A stretch of DNA of 7,486 nt from an uncultured Microcaldota archaeon (GCA_903835325.1 CAILMU010000144.1:1-7486), one strand, 5' to 3'. Positions 1-5,718 are shown, counted from the first letter of the stretch. The notes: generated from the letters alone by a model not told the origin. Numbers and translations are program-made.

Positions 1-1155
1 GCCGTCATCCCGTACCAATACATATCCTCCCAGGATTACGAGCTCTACGCCTCGCTATCCGGCCAGGGTAAAGAGTACGCTTCTGGTCCGGTGCAAATCC
101 ATGCCGATTGGTCGGCCTACGAAAACAATTTCTGGGGCGTTTCCACGATCCTCGCCATATTCATCGGCGTAATCTACCTCTTCATCCTCCTCCCCATCTC
201 GTTCATCGTGCTCGGCATTGCCTCGCATATGAAACACGGCGATTCAATGGAAGGCGAATATTCGCTGCGCTCGCTCGTCAACCCGTTCGCAGTGGGGAAG
301 ACGCTCATGGACAAACTCAACTCCTTCATCATCTCCCCGTATTTCTGGGCTCTGGAATCCGTCGGCATCCTCATCATAATCCTCTACCTGGCAATCTCCG
401 CCGGGATTTGGAAATCAGGGACCGCCCTCACCGCATTCATGTTCTCCGGGCTCCTCGCCTTCATCATCCCTTTCCTGTGGGTCCTGGCCTGGTGGTGCGC
501 GGATTACCGCGAGCGCGAACCATTGAGGATCATCATAACCTTTTTCCTCTGGGGCATGCTCGCAGCCCTGATGGCGATCGGCTTCAATACGCTCACAGGC
601 GTCATCCTGGAATTCATCGGCCTGGGTTTCCTCGGCACCTTCCTCCTTGCGCCCCCGACAGAGGAATTCTTCAAAGGCTCAGGCATATGCCTGCTTTCCG
701 AGCATCACGAGTTCGATTCCATAGAGGACGGGCTGGTCTATGGCTTCGTCATAGGAATGGGATTCTCCTTCATCGAGGACTGGCTCTACATGCTCAACAA
801 TCCGATGGGATCCGACATCTGGTCCTGGCTCGGCCTGTTCTTTTTGCGCTCCATCCTGTTCTCCGCCAACCACGGCCTGTACACCGCGATAACCGGCGGG
901 GCGATAGGATTCCTCATCGAGCGCAGGTTCAAAGCGCCTGCCCTCGGCCTGCTTATCGGCGTCCCAATCGCAGCATTCTTCCATGCCATGCACAACTCGG
1001 GCGAGATGCTCGGAGCTCTTCTCGGGGGCGGAGGCCTGCTCGTCTATTGCTGCCTGCTCATACCATTCTTCGATTACGGGGGGCTCATATTCCTCATCCT
1101 TTTCTTCATCTACGCGGTCCTCAGGAAAAGGCCTAATAAACCTGAACAACGATAA
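1..1155 (+). CDS. prsW: PrsW-family intramembrane metalloprotease (5' end missing)
   Basis: The reading frame is open from base 1, so the true start lies upstream; residues here are numbered from the first codon (384 visible). Residues 1-44 are hydrophilic, a first membrane segment spans about 47-72, a polar loop follows to about 115, and the rest is a multi-pass membrane domain of roughly eight or more helices. Family motifs of PrsW (MEROPS M82) are present in order: PPTEEFFK (218-225) with the paired glutamates E221/E222, a YGFVIGMGFSFIED stretch (247-260), SANHGLYT with H291, and FFHAMHNSG with H328/H331. In Bacillus subtilis PrsW the two adjacent glutamates and a histidine are needed for cleavage of the anti-sigma factor RsiW. 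Archaea lack sigma factors, so the substrate here is unknown. The chain is clearly longer at the N-terminus than the roughly 220-residue B. subtilis protein. The basic tail (RKRPNKPEQR) suggests a cytoplasmic C-terminus. Family assignment is strong, function inferred. Confidence 0.88.
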   Translation, partial: AVIPYQYISSQDYELYASLSGQGKEYASGPVQIHADWSAYENNFWGVSTILAIFIGVIYLFILLPISFIVLGIASHMKHGDSMEGEYSLRSLVNPFAVGKTLMDKLNSFIISPYFWALESVGILIIILYLAISAGIWKSGTALTAFMFSGLLAFIIPFLWVLAWWCADYREREPLRIIITFFLWGMLAALMAIGFNTLTGVILEFIGLGFLGTFLLAPPTEEFFKGSGICLLSEHHEFDSIEDGLVYGFVIGMGFSFIEDWLYMLNNPMGSDIWSWLGLFFLRSILFSANHGLYTAITGGAIGFLIERRFKAPALGLLIGVPIAAFFHAMHNSGEMLGALLGGGGLLVYCCLLIPFFDYGGLIFLILFFIYAVLRKRPNKPEQR

Positions 1156-1188
1156 CTGCATCATATGTAGCGAGCTAGCGCTAATCAT

Positions 1189-1194
1189 AAGGTG
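1189..1194 (+). promoter_or_regulatory. Shine-Dalgarno site for the rhodanese gene
   Basis: AAGGTG lies 5 nt before the ATG at 1200 and is complementary to the archaeal 16S rRNA 3' end. There is no A/T-rich box near -26 of this start, in contrast to the leaderless genes in the window. This fits translation from a longer transcript, probably shared with the prsW gene ending 44 nt upstream. It supports the start at 1200. Confidence 0.55.
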
Positions 1195-1199
1195 CCTTT

Positions 1200-1757
1200 A
1201 TGCAAGAAAAATATATTTTCCTGGCAGTCTGCGTCATTGTCAGCATCATCACGGCCCTGGCGGCCACATATGCCTTCGGCAACCTGTTCCCCAAGAGCAA
1301 CGAACAGAAAATCGCGGAATTCTATTCCACTGAGACCGCTGTGAGCGTCAGCCCTTCGGATTATATCTCGGACCTGAATTCGGGCAAGGTGGACGGCCTC
1401 CTCGTGGACCTGCGGAGCACAAGCGAATACGATTCCGGCCACCTCATCACAGCCATCAGCGTCCCTGCGGTTGAGATGAACCGCACCCAGCTAGTCCATG
1501 CTTTCTCGAAATTGCCCAAGGACAAGCCCATCATCACCTATTGCTACAGCGAATACTGCACGCTTTCCAGGGAAGTCGGCGAAGCTTTGGCCGAGAACGG
1601 CATCTACGCGAAGCACTTCACCGCAGGCTGGTACGAGATAAAACGCGACTTCTCGCAATACATCGTGAATGGTACTGGAGCAGGCGACTTGAGTTCCCTT
1701 CCGGCAGCAGCCGGCTCTACATGCTCAGCTAATGGCAACGGGACGTTCCACTGCTGA
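1200..1757 (+). CDS. Membrane-anchored single-domain rhodanese (sulfurtransferase-like)
   Basis: A 185-residue protein. Residues 5-27 form one hydrophobic segment, either a signal anchor or a cleavable signal peptide (an AxA-like site is not clear). The rhodanese fold covers about 50-157: DLRSTSEYDSGH (70-81) is the conserved substrate-domain motif, and the active-site loop is YCYSEYC, with C115 the expected persulfide-carrying cysteine. The usual CxxxxR loop is CxxxxC here, with C120 replacing the arginine, a variant also known from rhodanese domains fused to ArsR-type regulators. A flexible Gly/Ser/Ala tail follows and holds C175 and a terminal C185. Rhodaneses move sulfane sulfur from donors such as thiosulfate to thiols; here the domain is probably outside the membrane, so thiol or disulfide chemistry at the cell surface is plausible. 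The gene follows prsW by 44 nt on the same strand. Fold assignment is firm; donor, acceptor and topology are inferred. Confidence 0.87.
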   Translation: MQEKYIFLAVCVIVSIITALAATYAFGNLFPKSNEQKIAEFYSTETAVSVSPSDYISDLNSGKVDGLLVDLRSTSEYDSGHLITAISVPAVEMNRTQLVHAFSKLPKDKPIITYCYSEYCTLSREVGEALAENGIYAKHFTAGWYEIKRDFSQYIVNGTGAGDLSSLPAAAGSTCSANGNGTFHC

Positions 1758-1794
1758 AAATTCATTGGGCTGGATGCCACGGGGTGCTAAACCC

Positions 1795-1816
1795 GATATC
1801 GCTCAATATCATTTTT
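1795..1816 (+). terminator. Possible terminator of the rhodanese gene
   Basis: A 5-bp stem, GATAT (1795-1799) pairing with ATATC (1806-1810) over a 6-nt loop, is followed by ATTTTT (1811-1816). It lies 38 nt after the rhodanese stop, between convergent genes. The stem is weak and A/T only, and archaeal termination depends mainly on the T-run, which overlaps the serpin stop codon on the other strand. Tentative. Confidence 0.35.
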
Positions 1817-3072
1817 CAGCTTGATGTGTCCCCTGCCTTGTTCATCACTCCCATGAAGAGGATGCTTCCGGTCTCCTTGTCATATATCGCATAGAAGAAC
1901 GGATGATCAGCTTTCATGTAGAACGGCGCAGGCGGATTAGATACTGGCATAGCCGTCGCGACCATGACCACCGCTGTAACGCCTGCAGCCTCGCTTCCCT
2001 CCTCATTCGTCTCAACGAACGTCTTATGTATCACGTCATCTATCCTTAGCGGTGTCTGCGACATGAGGCTGAAATCAGCAGAATCAGTGAATGCGACCCC
2101 CATCCCCGAATCCTTCAGGGGCTGGTTCAGTTTGGTTGAGTACGTGGTCTTGAATCTCGGCAGCAGGATCGTGCCTTCCTTGCCTTTGAATTGTAAAAGC
2201 CAGATGCTCCATTGCGCCTGGTCCATCCCCCGGACGAAATCCTCTATCTTCTGGTTCGATAATACCTGTTGTTTCGGCAGGAAAACGAACATGCTCAGGT
2301 TGTCGCTGTAAGGCAGCTCTATCGCCTGGAATGCGTCTGTCTCAAGATAATTGAACGCGTCCGAGCGCTGCATGAACGGAACCGTCGCGCTCGAGCCGTC
2401 GCCCGCGGTAAAAGTGTCGTTCTTCGTTTCATTTTTGTCGAATGGTTCCTCCCACTTGCCCTTGAAATAAACTGCGTTCACCAGGACGGCTTTCACCTGG
2501 TCGAGGGGCGGCTGGACTACTGAATTTATCCTCCCGTTCGTCCTGTCGCTTACCCAATCATTGATAATCTTGGCCGATTCCGGCGAGGCGAAATCAAGCG
2601 AAGATGCGTTCGCATCGAAATACGTTTCCACCTCTGTCTGGTACCCGCTCTTCAGCTGTATGGTCTTGCTGACCCAGATGGAATCCGCTATCGATAATGT
2701 GATATTGGGCCGGTTTGTCAAGGACCGCATGATGCGCTGGCTTTCATTGTCGATCGCGCCCGGGTCCATATTGCCGATTTCCATAGTCTTTCCCATGGCA
2801 TCCCTGGTCTGGCCGGCAGAACCGTCATAGACCATTGAAAGCGCAAGCGAGATGCTGGTCGGCGAAATGAATACGTTCTTGCCACTATCGCTCTTCACGA
2901 GCGCATGCAGCATCTTGAATCCGAGCGCGTTATGCGCATCAGAGAGATTGGCGATGGAATAATTTGAAGGGCTTGGGGACGGAATCGGGGAAGGGGGCTG
3001 CGGGGCCGAGCAGCCGGCGATGAAGATGGACAATGCCGCAACGATCAGGGCGATGAACAGCAGGTTTCTCAT
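1816..3072 (-). CDS. Lipoprotein-anchored serpin (serine/cysteine protease inhibitor)
   Basis: A 418-residue protein of normal serpin length plus an export signal. Residues 1-21 are a lipoprotein-type signal ending in the lipobox IAGC (C21), followed by a Pro/Ser-rich linker (22-36), so the inhibitor is probably tethered outside the cell. Serpin landmarks appear in order: NVFISPTSISLALSMVYDG (66-84, shutter/helix B), LVNAVYFKGKWEEPF (197-211, strand 3A), VPFMQ (231-235), ELPYSDNLSMFVFLP (252-266), LPRFKTTYS (304-312) and HPFFYAIYD (390-398). The reactive-centre loop begins NEEGSEAAGVTAV (356-368), an almost ideal inhibitory hinge with small P12-P10 residues, so a working, conformationally trapping inhibitor is expected. 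Counting from the hinge puts P1-P1' near T373-A374; the loop is a few residues longer than in alpha-1-antitrypsin, so the scissile bond is uncertain. Target proteases are unknown. The gene lies 79 nt downstream of the UppP gene but has its own TATA-like box and palindrome. Confidence 0.93.
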   Translation of the reverse strand: MRNLLFIALIVAALSIFIAGCSAPQPPSPIPSPSPSNYSIANLSDAHNALGFKMLHALVKSDSGKNVFISPTSISLALSMVYDGSAGQTRDAMGKTMEIGNMDPGAIDNESQRIMRSLTNRPNITLSIADSIWVSKTIQLKSGYQTEVETYFDANASSLDFASPESAKIINDWVSDRTNGRINSVVQPPLDQVKAVLVNAVYFKGKWEEPFDKNETKNDTFTAGDGSSATVPFMQRSDAFNYLETDAFQAIELPYSDNLSMFVFLPKQQVLSNQKIEDFVRGMDQAQWSIWLLQFKGKEGTILLPRFKTTYSTKLNQPLKDSGMGVAFTDSADFSLMSQTPLRIDDVIHKTFVETNEEGSEAAGVTAVVMVATAMPVSNPPAPFYMKADHPFFYAIYDKETGSILFMGVMNKAGDTSS

Positions 3073-3087
3073 ATTCCTGGTTTAGCG

Positions 3088-3111
3088 CTGGATAGTTATT
3101 AACGTATCCAG
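3088..3111. repeat. 24-bp near-perfect palindrome over the serpin promoter
   Basis: Outer arms CTGGATA (3088-3094) and TATCCAG (3105-3111) are perfect inverse complements. Inside them GTTA (3095-3098) and TAAC (3100-3103) also pair, leaving one central T and one unmatched G at 3104. The TATA-like box lies in the middle, so a dimeric regulator bound here would compete with TBP/TFB. A hairpin at the end of the UppP transcript is the alternative, but no T-run follows it on the minus strand. Confidence 0.55.
3094..3103 (-). promoter_or_regulatory. Archaeal TATA-like box of the serpin gene
   Basis: On the minus strand the sequence is GTTAATAACT, centred 26.5 nt before the serpin ATG. With the archaeal TATA-to-start distance of about 26 nt this predicts transcription beginning at or next to the start codon, a leaderless mRNA. 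No Shine-Dalgarno is seen. The box sits inside the 24-bp palindrome at 3088-3111. Confidence 0.5.
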
Positions 3112-3151
3112 TTTGTTCAGGCCAGAACCGAAGAATCATTATCTCTCAATC

Positions 3152-3961
3152 TCAACTCGCTCCCATCAATCCGGCAGCCATCATCAATAACCCGAGCGCC
3201 AGCGCGACATACGCGAGATTCACCCTCCGCACTATCTTCAGGAGCGCATCGAGCGTCAGGTATCCGAACACGAAGCTGAACAGCGCAAGCATTAGCCCAT
3301 CAGCCACCGGGAACGAAGCCAGGCTTCCATTGACAGAGAGGAGCATCTCGGCGAATACTACTGTGGGTATGCTCAGAAGGAAGCTCAGATGGAAACTGCT
3401 CTCGCTGTCGAACCCGCGATAAATCAATCCACTCGTGCTTGTCCCGGCCCGCGATATCCCAGGGAGCACGCTAAAACCCTGCAGCAATCCTGTGAGGATG
3501 CCATCCTTCCACCCGACAGTCTCCATCTGCCTGAGTTTCGTGCCTTTCCGGACCATCAGCATGATGCCGGTCACAGTCAGGCCGATGCCCATCAGGACGA
3601 AAAGCAACCCCCCATCAAGGGACGGGAAGAACCTCTTCTCCAGGAGCAGCAATGGCACCCCGATTATCCCTGTGAAGAGCAGCGCCGTGAACAGGAATCC
3701 TATCCTGCCATCGGCATGCCCCTTCCAGTCGGCCGGCTTCTTCACGAAACCAGCCACCAGTTCCATTATCTCCTTCCTGAAATAGATAGCGGCGGCGATG
3801 ACGGTCCCGAGATGCAGGTAGAGCAGTATGGGCACCACCATATTCGGGTCGCCGTTGAGGAACTTGAGATAGACGAATGTGTCCTGCGTCTTCGAGCTGA
3901 TGGGTATCCATTCGGTTATCCCTTGCACTAGCCCGAGGATTATCATGCTGAAAAGGTCCAT
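3152..3961 (-). CDS. uppP: UppP/BacA-family polyprenyl-diphosphate phosphatase
   Basis: A 269-residue integral membrane protein, the usual length for the BacA/UppP family. These enzymes remove one phosphate from a polyprenyl diphosphate on the outer face of the membrane so that the monophosphate carrier can be reused for glycan assembly. In archaea the substrate is expected to be a dolichyl-type carrier used for N-glycosylation and surface polysaccharides, not undecaprenyl diphosphate. The first signature is GLVQGITEWIPISSKTQ (10-26), containing the (E/Q)xxxE pair Q13 and E17; the second is LPGISRAGTSTSG (166-178) with S170/R171, the phosphate-binding loop. Several hydrophobic segments cover about 42-60, 88-107, 116-137, 191-210, 222-244 and 248-266. 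The loop reads SSKTQDT where bacterial enzymes have SSSGHL. The ATG at 3961 is the only in-frame start near the family N-terminus. No neighbouring gene encodes a glycosyltransferase. Confidence 0.92.
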   Translation of the reverse strand: MDLFSMIILGLVQGITEWIPISSKTQDTFVYLKFLNGDPNMVVPILLYLHLGTVIAAAIYFRKEIMELVAGFVKKPADWKGHADGRIGFLFTALLFTGIIGVPLLLLEKRFFPSLDGGLLFVLMGIGLTVTGIMLMVRKGTKLRQMETVGWKDGILTGLLQGFSVLPGISRAGTSTSGLIYRGFDSESSFHLSFLLSIPTVVFAEMLLSVNGSLASFPVADGLMLALFSFVFGYLTLDALLKIVRRVNLAYVALALGLLMMAAGLMGAS

Positions 3962-3982
3962 GCCATGCTTCCTGCAGAATCC

Positions 3983-3990
3983 CTTTTATT
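3983..3990 (-). promoter_or_regulatory. Archaeal TATA-like box of the uppP gene
   Basis: The minus strand reads AATAAAAG here, centred 25.5 nt before the ATG at 3961, again predicting a leaderless transcript. It shares the 109-bp divergent intergenic region (3962-4070) with the promoter of the lipoprotein gene. Confidence 0.5.
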
Positions 3991-4029
3991 CCTGCCCCGC
4001 ACTCCGGTTCGCATCCGGCCAGCAACCGA

Positions 4030-4037
4030 TTTATTAA
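4030..4037 (+). promoter_or_regulatory. Archaeal TATA-like box of the lipoprotein gene
   Basis: TTTATTAA, centred about 37 nt before the ATG at 4071, predicts transcription from about 4060. That leaves a short leader of roughly 10 nt, beginning about at the ribosome-binding site. Confidence 0.45.
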
Positions 4038-4058
4038 TCTTGCAACATCATTCCATCC

Positions 4059-4063
4059 GAGGT
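4059..4063 (+). promoter_or_regulatory. Shine-Dalgarno site for the lipoprotein gene
   Basis: GAGGT lies 7 nt before the ATG at 4071 and supports that start. Because the predicted transcription start falls at about the same place, part of this motif may not be transcribed. Confidence 0.5.
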
Positions 4064-4070
4064 CCTATAT

Positions 4071-4547
4071 ATGAAAAACCAGATGATTCTCGCGATATTA
4101 GTAGCAGCGATTGCGCTGTTCGGTTGTGCAAGCCCCCAAAGTTCCGGCGGAACCGCTGTTCCACAAAAACAGAATGCGCCAGCGACTACCCAAAACGCGT
4201 CGGGGGCGGCGGGGCATGCCCAGGCGGCTTCAGGTTTGCCGGTGCATCTTACGAACTGCGATTACACCGGTACATGGAACACTGATTGGGGCACTATGCA
4301 GCTTTCCCAGTCAGGGAACCATGTCAAAGGGAACTACACCTACGATTCCGGCAGATTGGATGGCACTATCAACGACGGGGTATTCGTCGGCAAGTGGTCC
4401 GAATCCCCAACTTATTCCGAGCCCGATGATGCTGGCGACGCTGAGTTCTATTTCACCAAGGATTGCAGTGCCTTCACCGGCAACTGGCGCTACGGCACAG
4501 GGAGCGCAGGGGCGCCTTGGGACGGCACCTGGTTCGGGACCAAATGA
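4071..4547 (+). CDS. Small exported lipoprotein with a Gly/Trp-rich beta domain
   Basis: A 158-residue protein not matched to a named family. Residues 1-19 are a lipoprotein signal with the lipobox LFGC (C19). A low-complexity Ser/Gly/Ala/Gln linker follows (20-56). The folded part (about 60-158) has repeating short strands with turns of the type GTW / GNY / DGTI / VGKW / TGNW / DGTW, a pattern seen in small antiparallel beta-barrel domains of uncharacterised exported bacterial proteins; ligand binding is possible but unproven. C63 and C132 could form a disulfide. Start choice rests on the signal peptide and the upstream GAGGT. Its stop overlaps the start of the next gene, so the two are probably co-translated. 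It is divergent from uppP. A surface-exposed lipoprotein is well supported; the function is unknown. Confidence 0.8.
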   Translation: MKNQMILAILVAAIALFGCASPQSSGGTAVPQKQNAPATTQNASGAAGHAQAASGLPVHLTNCDYTGTWNTDWGTMQLSQSGNHVKGNYTYDSGRLDGTINDGVFVGKWSESPTYSEPDDAGDAEFYFTKDCSAFTGNWRYGTGSAGAPWDGTWFGTK

Positions 4548-4978
4548 AAAATCAAAAAGCGCGGCCTATGGGGAACCCGATAGGGATCCGCGAGCTACTG
4601 GTCGAGCACTACGACACGCTGTCTCGCAAAGGCCAACCCAACCAATCGCTATCAGACGCTTTTTCGCTTAGCGGAGCCTTGGCGCCCGATACGTCGGGAA
4701 AAGACTCGTTCTCGGACAACCTCTTCTTCAAGCTCGTAGAAAGCCTCACAGTGAAGACGATAATCGCTGATGGCGAACGCGCCTGCGCATTGATCGCATA
4801 CGAGCTCGTCTCGGAAAAAGGAGAGCGCTTCTCATGCGAAGCAGCGGAAATCTGGGAGATGAGGAACGGGAAGCTCGTCTCGTTGACCATATATTTCGAC
4901 ACCGCTGCCTACCAGAAATTCATGCTCCCAATATTGTTTCCGCTTACCCGACTGAAGAAGAAAAAACCACTCCTTTAG
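4544..4978 (+). CDS. NTF2/SnoaL-like domain protein
   Basis: A 144-residue protein beginning at the ATG that overlaps the lipoprotein stop codon (ATGA). An in-frame ATG at 4568 (residue 9) is a possible alternative start. The frame is open further upstream, but that part runs antisense-free inside the lipoprotein gene and codes for Arg/His-rich text, so it is not used. Residues about 14-127 resemble the cone-shaped NTF2/SnoaL-like fold: an N-terminal helix (IRELLVEHYDTLSRKG), a middle segment typical of the ligand pocket, then strands ending in AEIWEMRNGKLVSLTIYFD (101-119), the most recognisable part. Such domains act as small-molecule-binding or isomerase/cyclase-type enzymes, or as simple binding modules; no catalytic residues can be assigned here. 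There is no signal peptide, so it is cytoplasmic, with a basic tail (LKKKKPLL). Coupling to an exported lipoprotein is unusual. Fold assignment is moderately confident. Confidence 0.75.
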   Translation: MKNQKARPMGNPIGIRELLVEHYDTLSRKGQPNQSLSDAFSLSGALAPDTSGKDSFSDNLFFKLVESLTVKTIIADGERACALIAYELVSEKGERFSCEAAEIWEMRNGKLVSLTIYFDTAAYQKFMLPILFPLTRLKKKKPLL

Positions 4979-5044
4979 AAATCATGTGCCAGACCGCACA
5001 TTGACAAGGTTTAGCAAGGACTTGCGCTCATTTACGGCAGATTA

Positions 5045-5059
5045 AACGGCAAGACCGTT
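5045..5059. terminator. Hairpin between convergent genes, possible bidirectional terminator
   Basis: AACGG (5045-5049) and CCGTT (5055-5059) form a perfect 5-bp stem with a 5-nt loop in the 89-bp gap (4979-5067) between the convergent SnoaL-like and winged-helix genes. The flanks are only mildly T-rich in either direction, so a termination role is a guess from position. A second small inverted repeat, GCAAG/CTTGC, lies at 5014-5025. Confidence 0.25.
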
Positions 5060-5067
5060 CTATTCAT

Positions 5068-5571
5068 CTAGACTATCCTTTCCTGCCTCCTTTCACGAAG
5101 CCAGGTTTCGCATTCGGTGAAAAAAGTCCCCCTCTCGCGTATGATTTTCACCGCATCCTCCCCATTTTTTGTCAATTTATACGGGCAATCCATCCAAAGT
5201 CCGCCCTTATCGTCCTTGTCGGTGCTTTTTCGCTCTATCAAACCATGAAGTTGAAGCATGATCGCAGACGCCTTTGTGGCTCCGCCATTGAAGTCATACG
5301 CCTTCTGTATCTCTTTGAAGTTATCAATCCCGCTCGCTATCGCCGCAAGGCTGCCCACCAGTAGTCTGCTGAGGTGGATCTCTTTGCCATCGAACTCCAG
5401 CATCCAATGGCTTGGTTCGGATTTTTTTCCGCGCTTGATCGGGTTGGAAGCGGTTTCAGGTGCCAATATCCTGGCTTTTCCGAATCCATCAGCTGGTTTT
5501 TTTTGGTGGATCGCTGCTGCCGATTCCGGCTCCTGTTTCTTTTTCATGATCTTCCGTTGGATTAAACTCAT
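5068..5571 (-). CDS. Probable winged-helix DNA-binding protein
   Basis: A 167-residue protein of no recognised family. Residues 1-55 are Lys/Pro/Ser-rich and probably disordered. Residues about 64-148 resemble a winged helix: a helix LSRLLVGSLAAIASG (67-81), a turn, FKEIQKAY (85-92), then a likely recognition helix ATKASAIMLQLHGLIER (98-114), a wing-like loop with Lys/Asp/Gly (115-128), and YKLTKNGEDAVKII (131-144), which matches the LT..G..A element common in MarR/PadR-like and archaeal winged helices. The Arg/Glu-rich C-terminus may be a helix. An alternative start at residue 9 (5547) exists; 5571 is preferred because an A/T box sits 25.5 nt upstream. The gene is about 49 percent GC by hand count over most of its length, below neighbours such as tspO. 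It is divergent from tspO, so it may regulate tspO and itself; this is inference only. Confidence 0.7.
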   Translation of the reverse strand: MSLIQRKIMKKKQEPESAAAIHQKKPADGFGKARILAPETASNPIKRGKKSEPSHWMLEFDGKEIHLSRLLVGSLAAIASGIDNFKEIQKAYDFNGGATKASAIMLQLHGLIERKSTDKDDKGGLWMDCPYKLTKNGEDAVKIIRERGTFFTECETWLRERRQERIV

Positions 5572-5592
5572 TTTAAATGTATCATTAAGTAG

Positions 5593-5600
5593 AACTTTAT
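5593..5600 (-). promoter_or_regulatory. Archaeal TATA-like box of the winged-helix gene
   Basis: The minus strand reads ATAAAGTT, centred 25.5 nt before the ATG at 5571, and no Shine-Dalgarno is present, fitting a leaderless transcript. The surrounding 30 nt are all A/T-rich, so the exact box is less certain than for the other genes. Confidence 0.4.
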
Positions 5601-5644
5601 GTTGTCAGACCGCACGTCATTCGTCATCGCTTTACGCTGTGGCC

Positions 5645-5687
5645 GGGGCGAACCCCTGTCCCGAACGGCATTGACATGCCATCCGGG
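5645..5687. other. Two adjacent hairpins in the intergenic region (unknown role)
   Basis: GGGG-CGAA-CCCC (5645-5656) is a perfect 4-bp stem-loop. A second hairpin runs from 5660 to 5687: CCCG pairs with CGGG outside, a 3-by-3 internal loop follows, then GGCAT (5667-5671) pairs with ATGCC (5676-5680) around a TGAC loop. Both can fold on either strand. They may belong to an untranslated RNA or to operator DNA; a tRNA is excluded because no T-arm with a TTCRA loop exists. The strand and function cannot be decided from sequence. Confidence 0.35.
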
Positions 5688-5708
5688 CGCTGGCTTAGAG
5701 CTAGGCTC

Positions 5709-5718
5709 GGTGATCACC
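5709..5718. promoter_or_regulatory. Perfect 10-bp palindrome upstream of tspO, possible operator
   Basis: GGTGATCACC is a perfect palindrome centred about 44 nt before the tspO TATA-like box and 142 nt before the winged-helix start. Its position suits an upstream binding site for a dimeric regulator. A 10-bp palindrome can arise by chance in a window of this size, so this is tentative. Confidence 0.35.

Noticed and set aside
108..1136. A 342-codon open frame inside prsW, in another frame of the same strand
   Set aside because: Its product is rich in Arg, His and Pro with no membrane or domain pattern, as expected for an out-of-frame reading of a C-ending-codon gene; the prsW frame has clear motifs.
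679..1188. A 169-codon minus-strand frame opposite the end of prsW
   Set aside because: Glu/Asp-rich antisense shadow of hydrophobic codons, with no conserved motif.
3389..3931. A 180-codon plus-strand frame opposite uppP
   Set aside because: Antisense shadow with Gln/Glu/Pro-rich text and no domain; uppP on the other strand is certain.
4071..4556. The lipoprotein and SnoaL-like protein both begin MKNQ, suggesting duplication
   Set aside because: Similarity stops after four residues; the rest of the two sequences is unrelated.
5600..5640. Possible C/D-box guide RNA on the minus strand (GCGATGA then CTGA)
   Set aside because: The C box has a mismatch, and no C'/D' pair at the normal spacing was found.
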